Of a stretch of DNA of 64,000 nucleotides, positions 16,942 through 25,859 are shown one piece after another. The stretch's first letter is position 1, and every line of letters begins with the position of its first letter. Location: the NCBI GenBank assembly GCA_048262455.1, contig JBLXFD010000004.1, positions 124,001 through 188,000 of the forward strand, in the 5' to 3' direction. The notes under the pieces are model-generated. The model made no database searches. It saw only the letters and a list, made by a program, of their open reading frames with translations, and had not been told where the DNA came from. The DNA is from Psychromarinibacter sp048262455 (GTDB taxonomy: Bacteria > Pseudomonadota > Alphaproteobacteria > Rhodobacterales > Rhodobacteraceae). The position numbers and the translations under genes are program-made.

Positions 16942-19404
16942 ATGACGAAGCATCGCGAAACGGCCGGCATGACGCCGCAAAGCTCCCGCATCACGGCGCA
17001 GCGACGGGCGCCGCTGCCCGAGGGCTGGGCCTATGACGAGACCACCGCCGACCTCGGCCGGGTCGAGACCAGCCTGTTCAGCGAGATTGGCAAGCCCCTG
17101 CGGCGACGCGAGGATCAGCGGCTGGTCACCGGCAAGGGACGCTTCACCGACGATTTCTCGGTGCCCGGCCAGTGCTACGCCGCGATGGTCCGGTCGCCCT
17201 ACCCCCACGCCCGCATCCGCGGCATCGACGCCGCCGCGGCGCTGGCGATGCCCGGCGTGCTGGCGGTGCTGACCGGCGCCGACGCGCTGGCGGACGGGCT
17301 GGGGCCGATCCCGCACAACCCGGTGCCCTCCACCCGTTTCGACGTGAAGCTGACCGCCCCGGACGGCACCGCGCCCTTCATCGGCCCGCACCTGCTGCTG
17401 CCGGTGGACAAGGCCCGCCACGTGGGCGAGGCCGTGGCCCTTGTGGTGGCCGAAACCCGCGCCGCCGCTGCCGATGCTGCCGAGCAGGTCGAAGTGGACT
17501 GGGAAGAACTGCCCCATGTCACCGACAGCCGCGACGCGATGAACAGCGATGCCCCGGCGGTCTGGGACGAAGTGCCGGGCAATGCCTTCGTCGACTGCGA
17601 GCACGGCAACCCCGAGGACACCGAGGCCGCCTTCGCGGAGGCCGCCACCGTGGTGCGCGCGAAATTCCACATCAACCGCGTGACGGCGGTGACGATGGAA
17701 CCGCGCGCCGCGCTGGCCGACTATGATCCGGACACCGGCCGCTCGACCCTGTACGCCGGATCCGGCGGCGCGGTGCGCCAGAAGCGCGAGCTGGCGGCGG
17801 TGCTGGGCATCTCGCAGGACGACCTGCGGGTGCTGTCCCATGACGTCGGCGGCAACTTTGGCGCGCGCAACCGGGTATACGTGGAATTCGGCCTGGTGCT
17901 CTGGGCATCGCGGCGGCTGCAGAAGCCGGTCAAGTTCACCGCCACCCGGTCCGAGGCGTTCCTCAGCGACTACCAGGGCCGCGACCTGCACACCGAGGTG
18001 GCGCTGGCGCTGGACGCGGACGGTAAGTTCCTGGCGATGACGGCGGACAATATCTCGAATGTTGGGGCGCGCTGCGTCTCGCTGTCGCCACTGTCCAAGG
18101 GGGCGGGACTGATCACCGGCTCCTACCACATCCCTGTCGCGCGGCTGCGGACCCGGGCGGTGTTCACCAATACCATGTGCACCCAGGCCTACCGCAGTTC
18201 CGGCCGGCCCGAGGTGACCTACGCGATCGAGCGGCTGGTGGACCTTGCCGCGCGCGAGACCGGGATCGACCCGATCGAACTGCGCCGCCGCAACCTGCTG
18301 GCACCCGGCGACATGCCCTACCGCAACGCGGTTGGCTCGATATACGACAGCGGCGAGTACGAGACGAACATGGACCGCGCCATGGCGCTGTTCCACTGGC
18401 AGGACGTCGAGACCCGCCGCGCCGAGGCCAAGGCGCGCGGCAAGATCCTCGGGGTCGGGCTTGCGAACTATGTCGAAAGCTCCATCGGCACGCCGAAGGA
18501 ACGCGCAGAGATCACCGTCTCGCCCGACGGCGGGATCGAGGTGGTGATCGGCACCCAGCCCTCGGGCCAGGGGCACGAGACCTCTTTCGCGCAGGTGGTG
18601 GCGGACATGCTGCAAAGCCCGGTGGAGAAGGTGCGCATCGTGCTGGGCGACACCGACCGCGTCAGCCTTGGCGGCGGCTCGCATTCCGGCCGCTCCATGC
18701 GTCACGCGGGCACGGTGATGGCCATGGCCTCGGCCGACCTGCTGCGGGTGGCGCGAGAGCGCGCGGCCGAGCGATTGGGCCAGCCGCCCGAGACGCTCAG
18801 CTTCACCGGCGGCACCTTCACCGCGCGAGGCACCAACCACACCCTGTCCCTCGCAGACCTGTCCTCGGCGGAGGCCCCCCTGGCGGTGTCGCGCACGAAC
18901 GAGATGCACACGCCGGTCTTTCCCAACGGCACCGCCATCTGCGAGGTCGAGATCGACCCGGTGACCTGCCAGATCGCCATCTCGCGCTACGCCTCGGTCG
19001 ACGACGTCGGGCGTTGCATCAACCCGCTGATCGTGCACGGCCAAAGCCACGGCGGCATCGCCCAGGGCGTCGGCCAGGCGATGTGGGAGAATTGCGCCAT
19101 CGACCCGGACAGCGGCCAGCCGCTGGCCGGCTCGCTGATGGACTACGGAATGCCGCGCATCGACAGCGTACCGTTCTTCGATTGCGAGATCGCCGAGGTG
19201 CTTTCCCCCACCAACCCGCTTGGCATCAAGGCCGGCGGCGAGGGCGGCACCACCCCTGCCCTTGCGACGGTCACGCTTGCCGTGCTCGACGCGCTGCGGC
19301 CGCTCGGCGTGGACGACATCGCCATGCCAATCACCCCCGAACGCATCTGGCAGGCGCTTAGCGCCGCCGGCGCCATCAAGACGCAGGAGAATACCGCCGC
19401 ATGA
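16942..19404 (+). CDS. Xanthine dehydrogenase-family molybdopterin-binding large subunit (copy 2)
   Basis: Second molybdenum hydroxylase large subunit, 820 residues, with an N-terminal extension of about 45 residues before the first domain (GKPLRRREDQRLVTGKGRF). Cofactor contacts DVGGNFGARNRVYVEF, active-site loop QAYRSSGRPEVTY and C-terminal GGEGGTTPAL with the catalytic Glu. The loop has SS where copies 1 and 3 have GA, and lacks the CO-dehydrogenase Cys. First gene of the operon large subunit - NMT1 protein - 2Fe-2S subunit - FAD subunit, with four-base overlaps throughout. The substrate is probably an aromatic or N-heteroaromatic acid by context. Confidence 0.92.
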   Translation: MTKHRETAGMTPQSSRITAQRRAPLPEGWAYDETTADLGRVETSLFSEIGKPLRRREDQRLVTGKGRFTDDFSVPGQCYAAMVRSPYPHARIRGIDAAAALAMPGVLAVLTGADALADGLGPIPHNPVPSTRFDVKLTAPDGTAPFIGPHLLLPVDKARHVGEAVALVVAETRAAAADAAEQVEVDWEELPHVTDSRDAMNSDAPAVWDEVPGNAFVDCEHGNPEDTEAAFAEAATVVRAKFHINRVTAVTMEPRAALADYDPDTGRSTLYAGSGGAVRQKRELAAVLGISQDDLRVLSHDVGGNFGARNRVYVEFGLVLWASRRLQKPVKFTATRSEAFLSDYQGRDLHTEVALALDADGKFLAMTADNISNVGARCVSLSPLSKGAGLITGSYHIPVARLRTRAVFTNTMCTQAYRSSGRPEVTYAIERLVDLAARETGIDPIELRRRNLLAPGDMPYRNAVGSIYDSGEYETNMDRAMALFHWQDVETRRAEAKARGKILGVGLANYVESSIGTPKERAEITVSPDGGIEVVIGTQPSGQGHETSFAQVVADMLQSPVEKVRIVLGDTDRVSLGGGSHSGRSMRHAGTVMAMASADLLRVARERAAERLGQPPETLSFTGGTFTARGTNHTLSLADLSSAEAPLAVSRTNEMHTPVFPNGTAICEVEIDPVTCQIAISRYASVDDVGRCINPLIVHGQSHGGIAQGVGQAMWENCAIDPDSGQPLAGSLMDYGMPRIDSVPFFDCEIAEVLSPTNPLGIKAGGEGGTTPALATVTLAVLDALRPLGVDDIAMPITPERIWQALSAAGAIKTQENTAA

Positions 19405-20336
19405 CCCATTCGATCCGGATCATCGCCTTCCCCGGAGCCCCCAACCTGCCGATTTTCGTAGCGCAGGAAGAGGGGTTCCTCGCCGACGAAGGCGTCGAGA
19501 TAACGTTAGAGTTGACCCCCTCCAGCATCTACCAGGCAGAGCAGGTGGCGGCAGGCAACTTCGACGTCGCCATGACCGCCTTCGACAACGTGGTGGCCTA
19601 CGGCGAGGGCCAGGGCGCCGCCGGGCCGGGCGTGGACCCGGAGTACGTGGTGGTCATGGGCGCCACCCAGCTGGAGCTTAGCCTGATCGTCGCCCCCGAG
19701 ATCAACAGCTTCGACGACCTGCGAGGGAAGACCATCGCGCTGGACGCCAAGGACACCGGCTTTGCCTTCGCGCTGACCGAGATGCTGCAGCGCGCCGGGC
19801 TGTCCCGCGATGACACGAAGTATGTCCCCGTGGGCGCCACCCCGCAGCGCTGGCAGTCGGTGCAGGCGGGCGAGCACGCGGGAACGCTGACCATCGAGCC
19901 CTTCACCACGCTGGCAAACCGCGCCGGCTTTCCGGTGCTGCAGAAATCCACCGAGATCTTCGACGCCTACCAGGGCGGCGTGGTGGCCGCGCGGCGCAGC
20001 TTTGCCGCCGCGCATCCAGAGGCGCTGTCGGCCTACCTGCGGGCGCTGCTGCGCGCGCTGGACTGGCTGCGCGATCCGGCCAACCGCGACACCGCCGCGG
20101 CGCACCTGCAAAAGCACATGCCGGCGATCAAGCCGCAGGCTGTAGGGGCGGTGATGAACAGCCTGCTGAACCCCGCCTCCGGCCTCACCCCCGAAGGCGC
20201 GATCCTGCCCGTGGGCATGCGCCGGGTGCTGGACCTGCGCAGCCGGCACGGCCCCGGCGACCGCGAACTGACAGAGATCGACCGCTACCTCGACCTGTCG
20301 CTCTACAACGCCATCCGGCAGGCGGGCGCGGCATGA
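19401..20336 (+). CDS. NMT1/THI5-like (substrate-binding-protein fold) protein without signal peptide
   Basis: 311 residues resembling periplasmic NitT/TauT binding proteins (IIAFPGAPNLPIFVAQEEGF, then AAGNFDVAMTAFDNV and a SFDDLRGKTIALDAKDTG segment). There is no hydrophobic leader: the first strand begins at residue 4, so the product should be cytoplasmic. The gene overlaps both neighbours by four bases and sits between the large and 2Fe-2S subunits of a Mo hydroxylase, with no ABC permease or ATPase in the operon. It may be an enzyme, a substrate carrier or a sensor; some families of this fold, such as 4,5-dihydroxyphthalate decarboxylase, are enzymes. Confidence 0.8.
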   Translation: MTHSIRIIAFPGAPNLPIFVAQEEGFLADEGVEITLELTPSSIYQAEQVAAGNFDVAMTAFDNVVAYGEGQGAAGPGVDPEYVVVMGATQLELSLIVAPEINSFDDLRGKTIALDAKDTGFAFALTEMLQRAGLSRDDTKYVPVGATPQRWQSVQAGEHAGTLTIEPFTTLANRAGFPVLQKSTEIFDAYQGGVVAARRSFAAAHPEALSAYLRALLRALDWLRDPANRDTAAAHLQKHMPAIKPQAVGAVMNSLLNPASGLTPEGAILPVGMRRVLDLRSRHGPGDRELTEIDRYLDLSLYNAIRQAGAA

Positions 20337-20821
20337 CCGCCGTCTCCGTTCACGTCAACGAAGACCGGCGCAGCGCCGAGGTCGAGGACCGCACCCTGCT
20401 GGTGGAGCTTCTGCGCGAGACGCTGGGGCTGACCGGCACCCACGTCGGCTGCGACACCTCGCAATGCGGCGCCTGCACCGTCCGGTTGAACGGGCGGGCG
20501 GTGAAAAGCTGCACGGTGCTGGCGGTGATGGCCGACGGCGCCGAGGTGCAGACCGTCGAGGGGCTGGCGAACGGCGACCAGCTGCACCCGCTGCAGGAGG
20601 CTTTCTCGCGCCACCACGCGCTGCAATGCGGCTTCTGTACCCCGGGAATGATCATGGCCGCGCTCGACCTGATCGAGACGCGCGGCGCGGATCTTGACGC
20701 CGAGGCGGTGCGCCACGGGCTTGAGGGCAACCTGTGCCGCTGCACCGGCTACCACAACATCGTCAAGGCGGTGCTGGACGCGGCCGGGGCCGAGGCTCCG
20801 GTGGCGGAGCAGGCGCCATGA
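20333..20821 (+). CDS. Molybdenum hydroxylase 2Fe-2S subunit (CoxS type)
   Basis: Electron-transfer subunit with two [2Fe-2S] clusters. 162 residues, normal for the family. The plant-type cluster Cys are C40, C45, C48 and C60 (GCDTSQCGACTV and VKSC); the second cluster uses C99, C102, C135 and C137 (QCGFCTPG and LCRCTGY). Overlaps both neighbours by four bases. It is the only such subunit seen in the window although there are three large subunits. Confidence 0.95.
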   Translation: MTAVSVHVNEDRRSAEVEDRTLLVELLRETLGLTGTHVGCDTSQCGACTVRLNGRAVKSCTVLAVMADGAEVQTVEGLANGDQLHPLQEAFSRHHALQCGFCTPGMIMAALDLIETRGADLDAEAVRHGLEGNLCRCTGYHNIVKAVLDAAGAEAPVAEQAP

Positions 20822-21633
20822 TGTACGCCTTTCGCTTTCACCGCGCCGGCAGCCTGGCAGAGGCCGGCGAGGCCTTCGCGGCGGCCGAGGACGCGGCCTT
20901 CGTGGCGGGCGGTCACACGCTGCTGCCCACGATGAAGAACCGCCTCGCAGCGCCCAGCGACCTGGTGCATGTCGCGGACCTGCCGGAACTGCAGGGCATC
21001 CGGCGCGACGGTGACACGCTGGCAATCGGCGCGGCAGAGACGCACGCCGCGGTCGCCGCTTCGCCCGAGGTGCAGGGCGCAATCCCCGCCCTTGCCGCGC
21101 TCGCCGGTTCGATCGGCGACCGACAGGTGCGCCACCGGGGCACCATCGGCGGCTCGCTGGCCAACAACGACCCCTCCGCCGATTATCCCTCGGCGGTGCT
21201 GGCGCTGGGGGCCACCGTGCATACCAGCGCCCGCGCGGTCCCCGCCGGCGACTACTTCCAGGGTCTCTTCGCCACGGCGCTGGAGCCGGGCGAGATCGTC
21301 ACCCACGTCACCTTTCCCATCCCCGCCTCGGCCGGCTACGCCAAGATGCGCAACCCGGCCTCGCGCTACGCCATGGCAGCCGCTTTCGTGGCGCGTACGT
21401 CAGAGGGAGTGCGCGTGGCGATCACCGGGGCGGGCAATGACGGGGTGTTCCGCTGGCAGGCGGCAGAGACGGCGCTGGACGGCGGCTTCGACGCGGCCGC
21501 GCTGGACGGGCTGGCGCTTGAGGCGGACGGGATGATCGGCGACATGCACGCCTCTGCCCCCTACCGCGCGCATCTCGCGGCGGTCTGCACGCGGCAGGCG
21601 GTGGACTCCCAGGGCGGTCTGACGCTGCTGTAG
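20818..21633 (+). CDS. Molybdenum hydroxylase FAD-binding subunit (CoxM type)
   Basis: FAD subunit that passes electrons from the Fe-S clusters to the acceptor. About 271 residues. The FAD contacts are visible as AGGHTLLPTMKNRLAAP near residue 33 and RGTIGGSLANNDPSADYP near residue 105; the CO-dehydrogenase medium-subunit domain follows. Two adjacent ATG codons (20818, 20821); the first overlaps the 2Fe-2S stop. It ends six bases before the convergent TIGR02444-like gene, so the operon closes here. Confidence 0.93.
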   Translation: MMYAFRFHRAGSLAEAGEAFAAAEDAAFVAGGHTLLPTMKNRLAAPSDLVHVADLPELQGIRRDGDTLAIGAAETHAAVAASPEVQGAIPALAALAGSIGDRQVRHRGTIGGSLANNDPSADYPSAVLALGATVHTSARAVPAGDYFQGLFATALEPGEIVTHVTFPIPASAGYAKMRNPASRYAMAAAFVARTSEGVRVAITGAGNDGVFRWQAAETALDGGFDAAALDGLALEADGMIGDMHASAPYRAHLAAVCTRQAVDSQGGLTLL

Positions 21634-21639
21634 CGGCGG

Positions 21640-22137
21640 TCAGGCCGGCGCCGCCTCTGCCGCGCGCAGCAGGCACTGGGTCGCAGCCTCCTCCACCGGC
21701 CCCCCGGCGAAATGCGCCAGCGCGACCGAGAGGTTATGCGCGGCGCTCTGCGGCGCGGCCTGCAAATACTCTGCCGCGACAAGGTCTGCCAGGGTCGCCA
21801 GTTCGATCCGCTCGGCATTCAGCTCGGCCGCCTTGACCGCATCGCGCAGCGTCTCCGTCCGCGCCGACGGCGCGGGGGACGGCCCGCTTTTCATGCGCTG
21901 GCGCACCGCGCGCAGCGGTTGGACCACCTCGGCGTGCCACGGCCCCACCGCCCGTGCCAGCCGCGCCATGCCAGCCGCGTCCAGCCGCGCGCCGCGGCGC
22001 GCCATCCACAGCGCGCAGAGCAGCAGCGGCACGTCGGCGCCGTGGGTTTCCTGAAGCTGAAGGCAGTTCGCGGCCACGCCCTCGGCCCCGTAGACCGCCA
22101 GGGCAAAGCGCCAGAGATCGGGTTCCGCCGCGCTCAT
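21640..22137 (-). CDS. TIGR02444/DUF2390-like small protein
   Basis: 165 residues of unknown function. The N-terminus (DLWRFALAVYGAEGVAANCLQ and LLLCALWMARRG) recalls the TIGR02444 family, small helical proteins of proteobacteria. The rest is Ala/Leu-rich and helical, without Cys or recognisable catalytic motif. The start overlaps the stop of the GntR regulator by four bases, so the two are co-translated. Function not assigned; family identification rests on memory of the N-terminal pattern. Confidence 0.7.
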   Translation of the reverse strand: MSAAEPDLWRFALAVYGAEGVAANCLQLQETHGADVPLLLCALWMARRGARLDAAGMARLARAVGPWHAEVVQPLRAVRQRMKSGPSPAPSARTETLRDAVKAAELNAERIELATLADLVAAEYLQAAPQSAAHNLSVALAHFAGGPVEEAATQCLLRAAEAAPA

Positions 22138-22811
22138 GTCTCCACGAAGGGCAGCGCCGAGACGGCGGCGCTTTCGACATGGGCGCGGGCCGTGCGCCGC
22201 ACCGCATCGGCGTCGCGGGCCATCAGCGCCTCCCGCAGCGCACGCATCTCCTGGATCGACTGCACCTGCCGCTCGGAGCGCACCACCGACTTGCTGCGCA
22301 GCTGGGCGGTCCGCAGGGTCAGGCGCAGCAGCAGTTCCAGCGCGATCTGGTTCCGCGCCACCTTGCAGACGAAGTCGTAGAGTTGCCGCTTGGCGTCCAC
22401 GATGGGCGCGAAGACAGAGCTTTTGTAGGCCTCGATGATCAGGTCGATCAGCCGCCCGGCCTCTTGCAGCGCGGCGTCATCGGCGTTCTCGAGGAACTGC
22501 TCGAAGATCAGCGCCTCGAGGTCGGCGCGGATGCGGTAGATGTTCTCGGCGTCGCGCCGCGAGATCCGCACCACGGTCAGCCCGCGCGCGCCGAGCTGGG
22601 CGATGACGCCCACCGCCTCCAGCTCGCGCAGGGCCTCGCGCAGCGAGGTGCGGCTGACGCCGAGCTGCTCGCACAGGTCCTTCTCCACCAGCCGTTCGCC
22701 CGGCTTCAGCACCCCCTGCTCGATCGCACGGCGCATCGACTCGATGATCCGCGTCCGCAGGGGCGCGGGTTCGAAGTTGATCCGCCCGAGTTCGCTGCCA
22801 ATGTCAGTCAT
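22134..22811 (-). CDS. GntR-family transcriptional regulator (FCD subfamily), module 1
   Basis: Likely regulator of the surrounding UbiD/Mo-hydroxylase/transport genes. About 225 residues: winged helix at residues 17-85 (GERLVEKDLCEQLGVSRTSL then REALRELEAVGV) and an FCD domain. I chose ATG 22811, which has GGGGAG about ten bases upstream; the longer frame starts with TTG. It follows the UbiD gene in the same direction after 115 bases and is coupled to the small protein at 21640. Candidate sites lie in the promoters at 16.9 and 25.78 kb. Confidence 0.88.
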   Translation of the reverse strand: MTDIGSELGRINFEPAPLRTRIIESMRRAIEQGVLKPGERLVEKDLCEQLGVSRTSLREALRELEAVGVIAQLGARGLTVVRISRRDAENIYRIRADLEALIFEQFLENADDAALQEAGRLIDLIIEAYKSSVFAPIVDAKRQLYDFVCKVARNQIALELLLRLTLRTAQLRSKSVVRSERQVQSIQEMRALREALMARDADAVRRTARAHVESAAVSALPFVET

Positions 22812-22926
22812 CGCACCATCACTCCCCTGCAAGCCTGCCGGCGGTTGCCGCCCTGCCTTCCGGCTTAAGCGAAATCGGCGGGCAAGGCCAAGACCGCCCT
22901 GCCCTTTTCACTGTCCGCCGCACCGG

Positions 22927-24552
22927 TCAGTCCTCGATATCCCGCGTCGGCGTCTCGGGTTTCATCCCGCCGCGCTGGCGCGCCTCTGTCGCGGTGCCGT
23001 TCAGTTCCCAGTCGCCCGCCACGGCGCGCTCCGCGTACTCGGACCAGCGGTCCGACCAGTCGCCCAGCTCGTAGCCATGCCAGGGTGGCTGCGGTGTCAG
23101 GCGTGGCAGGTCCAGCTCTTCCCAGATGTCCTTGGCGCGGCGCATGAACGGCTCTCGCGGCAACGCCAGCGGCGGCATGTCGGCCTTCAGCGTCGCGTCG
23201 ATCATCAAGGTGGAATCGGTGCCGCTGCGGCCCGACTTCGGCCCGTGCCCCCCAGAGCGGTAGGGCGTGATGTGTACGTCCGTGGTCAGGTTCGAGCGGT
23301 AGGCGATGGACCAGAAGATCGCGTCGGCGTTGTTCGGCTCGATGTCCTCTGACACCGCGATCACCACCTTGCCGCACTGCGCCTGCAGCGTCGCCGCCCC
23401 CTGAAGGCCGCGCCAGACCTCGGTCTGCGGCGCGCTGCGGTCGAACTGCAGGAAGATCACCTTGCGGATATTGGTCAGCGGCTCGTGCATCACCACGCGC
23501 TTGATGCCCTTGACGTTCAACACTTTCTTGAGATGCTCGAGGTACAGCGGCTCGTAAGCAACCTTCTTCAAGGTCGAGCTTTCGCTGGGCGTCACCTGGC
23601 TGACGATGGACACAAACACCGCCGACTTGCGCATGGTGATCGCGGTCACCTGCATCGACATGTTGAAGTCCTCCAGCGCCACGTGGCCGTGACTTTCGCC
23701 GAAGGGGCCTTCCGGTTCGAGGTAGTCGGTGGAGATCTCGCCCTCGATGACGAATTCCGCGTCCGCCGGCACCTCCAGGTCCACGGTGCGGCAGCGCACG
23801 GTGCGGATCGGTGCGCCGATCAGCCCGCCGGCGACGGCCATCTCGTCCTCGTCGATGGGCAATTTCTGCGGGCCGGTGAACAGGATCGCCGGGGCGCAGC
23901 CAACGACGATCGCCACCGGCATCTTCTCGCCGCGTTCCTTGTACTTCAGCCAGTGCTGGTAGCCCCCCGCCCCGCCGAGACGGCTGGCCATGCGAACCCC
24001 CAGCCGGTCGCGCGCCTTCAGCTGGCCACGGTAGGTGCCCATGTTGCGTACACCGGTTTCAGGGTCTTTCGTCACCACCAGCGTCGCCGTCAGGTAGGGC
24101 GCGGCGTCGAAACCGGGGGTGGAGATCGGCACCGGCAGCGCCGCCAGCCCGCCGCCGGGGCGGGTCAGGTCGTCGCCGGTCATCACGATCTCCTGGCAGG
24201 AGGCGTCGGTGACGGTCTCGGGTTGGATCGGGCGCTCCATCGCGCGGACCCAGACGCTGCCGATCTCGTCCACCGGCACACCAAGCCCGGCGGCGTAGAT
24301 CTCGGGGCTCGCCGCCAGCGCGCCCACCGCGACCGCGTTGTCGTAGCGGGTGCCCCTGGCGTCGGTGACATTGGTGAACAGGAAAGCCTTGCGGTCTTCC
24401 GCCGGGATGCCGCCCTGGAACTGCCAGCGCGCCAGCGGGTGCAGCTCGCTGTCCTTGTCGATGGCGCGGTCGATCCGGGTCAGCAGGTTGCGCGCCTCCA
24501 GCCGGCGCAGATGTTCCTGGAAGTCGGCGGGGGCCGCGATCTGTGAAGTCAT
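22927..24552 (-). CDS. UbiD-family prFMN-dependent (de)carboxylase (copy 1)
   Basis: Reversible non-oxidative decarboxylase of aromatic or alpha,beta-unsaturated acids; works in the cytoplasm with prenylated FMN from UbiX. About 541 residues. The Arg-Glu-Glu catalytic set of Fdc/UbiD enzymes is visible as R175 (NMGTYRGQ), E281 and E286 (LEPEGPFGESHGH); their spacing matches the family. Start ATG 24552 follows CAGGGAAAGACAGGC. A strong hairpin plus T-run sits just upstream (24567-24600), so expression from the TctC promoter may be attenuated. Substrate unknown. Confidence 0.92.
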   Translation of the reverse strand: MTSQIAAPADFQEHLRRLEARNLLTRIDRAIDKDSELHPLARWQFQGGIPAEDRKAFLFTNVTDARGTRYDNAVAVGALAASPEIYAAGLGVPVDEIGSVWVRAMERPIQPETVTDASCQEIVMTGDDLTRPGGGLAALPVPISTPGFDAAPYLTATLVVTKDPETGVRNMGTYRGQLKARDRLGVRMASRLGGAGGYQHWLKYKERGEKMPVAIVVGCAPAILFTGPQKLPIDEDEMAVAGGLIGAPIRTVRCRTVDLEVPADAEFVIEGEISTDYLEPEGPFGESHGHVALEDFNMSMQVTAITMRKSAVFVSIVSQVTPSESSTLKKVAYEPLYLEHLKKVLNVKGIKRVVMHEPLTNIRKVIFLQFDRSAPQTEVWRGLQGAATLQAQCGKVVIAVSEDIEPNNADAIFWSIAYRSNLTTDVHITPYRSGGHGPKSGRSGTDSTLMIDATLKADMPPLALPREPFMRRAKDIWEELDLPRLTPQPPWHGYELGDWSDRWSEYAERAVAGDWELNGTATEARQRGGMKPETPTRDIED

Positions 24553-24566
24553 GCCTGTCTTTCCCT

Positions 24567-24600
24567 GAAAAACGCCGCCTCCCGCGGGGGAGAGGCGGCG
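24567..24600 (-). terminator. Rho-independent terminator/attenuator between tctC and UbiD
   Basis: On the minus strand a 9-base stem (CGCCGCCTC pairing with GAGGCGGCG, 24573-24600, ten-base loop) is followed by five T residues (24568-24572). It lies 15 bases upstream of the UbiD start codon and after the binding-protein stop, so it would lower UbiD relative to TctC. Confidence 0.75.
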
Positions 24601-24654
24601 CGAAAGTGAGTGGTGCCGTGGCACCCGCGGACCATCACGGCCCGCGGGATCTCT

Positions 24655-25707
24655 CTACTTGACCTCTTCCGCGCCCGACGTATCGATCGCGGTCATCACG
24701 TCGGCGATCAGCGCGTCGCTGGCGCCCATGATCTCGGCCATGATCTCGTCCATCTCGGCGCCGGAGGCCGGCTCGATGATGGCCGACCGCTTCTCGGCGG
24801 CGGCAAGGAAATCCGGGTCGGCGATCATCGCGTCGAAAGCCGCGCGCAGGCCCTCGATGATCGGCTCGGGGGTGTCCGGGTGAACCATCATTGACCGCCC
24901 GATGGGGGCCGAGGCGCCGAGGAAGCGCAGCACCGCCTGGCCATCGGGATCGTCCGTCAGCTCCTGCATCAGCGGCACGTCCGCCAGCTCGGGATGACGC
25001 TCGAGCCCGGTCTGAACGACGATGTTCAGCGTGCCGTCACCCAGGTCGCCCGGGTCCGAAACGAACGAGGCGTAGTTCTGCGACAGCATGTCGGCCTCGC
25101 CGCGGATGGCGGCCAGTACCGTGGCCTGCGAGCCGTCGTAGCCGCAGATCAGCCGCAGGTTCAGCCCCGCCGCGTTCTTCAGCGCCGCGGCCTGCTGGGC
25201 AGAGCGGGCATTGCGGCCGGTGCAGGCGACGATAATCTCCTTGTCGCGCATCTCCTCGGCCGTGGTGGCCTTGTCGGAGCGCACCGCGAAGGCGGCGTTG
25301 GCAGTGGCGAAACGGCCGACAAAGCGGAAGTCCGTGGCATCCCAGCTTGCCGCGTCGGGGCGCAGGAACTGGATGTGGCCAAGGCTGTCGGGCAGGATCG
25401 CCACGGTCAGCCCGTCCGGGGTGCCGGTGTTGATGAACGCCGCCGCCGCCTTGCGGCCGCCGCCGCCGGGCTGGTGCTGGACGATCACCTCGGGGTTGCC
25501 GGGGATGTGCGCGCCCATGAATTCCGCCGCGAGCTGGGCGTAGAGGTCGTAGGATCCGCCGGGCGGGTGGCCGATCAGGATCGTCAGGGTCTCGCCCGCG
25601 TAGGTGTCTTCCATCGATTGGGCGCTGGCCGCGCCTGCGCCGAAGGCGGTCGCCGCCGCAAGGGCGCCCACCGCGCCCACGGCGCGCAGAGTTTTGGTGA
25701 CGTGCAT
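24655..25707 (-). CDS. tctC: Tripartite tricarboxylate transporter binding protein (TctC/Bug family)
   Basis: Periplasmic binding protein for an organic (often aromatic or di/tricarboxylic) acid. About 350 residues with a signal peptide ending ASAQS near residue 30. Bug-type features follow: ETLTILIGHPPGGSYDLYA, then VQHQPGGGGRKAAAAF. ATG 25707 has AGGGAGGA upstream. It faces the TctA-TctB fusion gene across a 152-base divergent promoter, so importer parts are made from one control region, with UbiD downstream of TctC. Confidence 0.92.
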   Translation of the reverse strand: MHVTKTLRAVGAVGALAAATAFGAGAASAQSMEDTYAGETLTILIGHPPGGSYDLYAQLAAEFMGAHIPGNPEVIVQHQPGGGGRKAAAAFINTGTPDGLTVAILPDSLGHIQFLRPDAASWDATDFRFVGRFATANAAFAVRSDKATTAEEMRDKEIIVACTGRNARSAQQAAALKNAAGLNLRLICGYDGSQATVLAAIRGEADMLSQNYASFVSDPGDLGDGTLNIVVQTGLERHPELADVPLMQELTDDPDGQAVLRFLGASAPIGRSMMVHPDTPEPIIEGLRAAFDAMIADPDFLAAAEKRSAIIEPASGAEMDEIMAEIMGASDALIADVMTAIDTSGAEEVK

Positions 25708-25859
25708 GCTTTTCCTCCCTTTGAGTGCCGATCCACGGGCCCGGAAGCTGTCAGTGAAATCGGTTGTCAGTATTACTGCCATACATTATACCAAAACGCA
25801 ATCGGCTGGCAAAGAGGCGCGATCCGCGCGACCGGAGACCGGCAAGGGGAGGAACATCG
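25708..25859. promoter_or_regulatory. Divergent promoter of the tctC-UbiD and TctA-TctB operons
   Basis: 152 bases with an A+T-rich core at 25762-25805. TTGTCAGTAT (25764-25773) and CCATACATTATACC (25779-25792) resemble words in the promoter at 16.89 kb, suggesting a shared regulator such as the GntR protein at 22134. No clear sigma-70 boxes are claimed. Confidence 0.4.
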
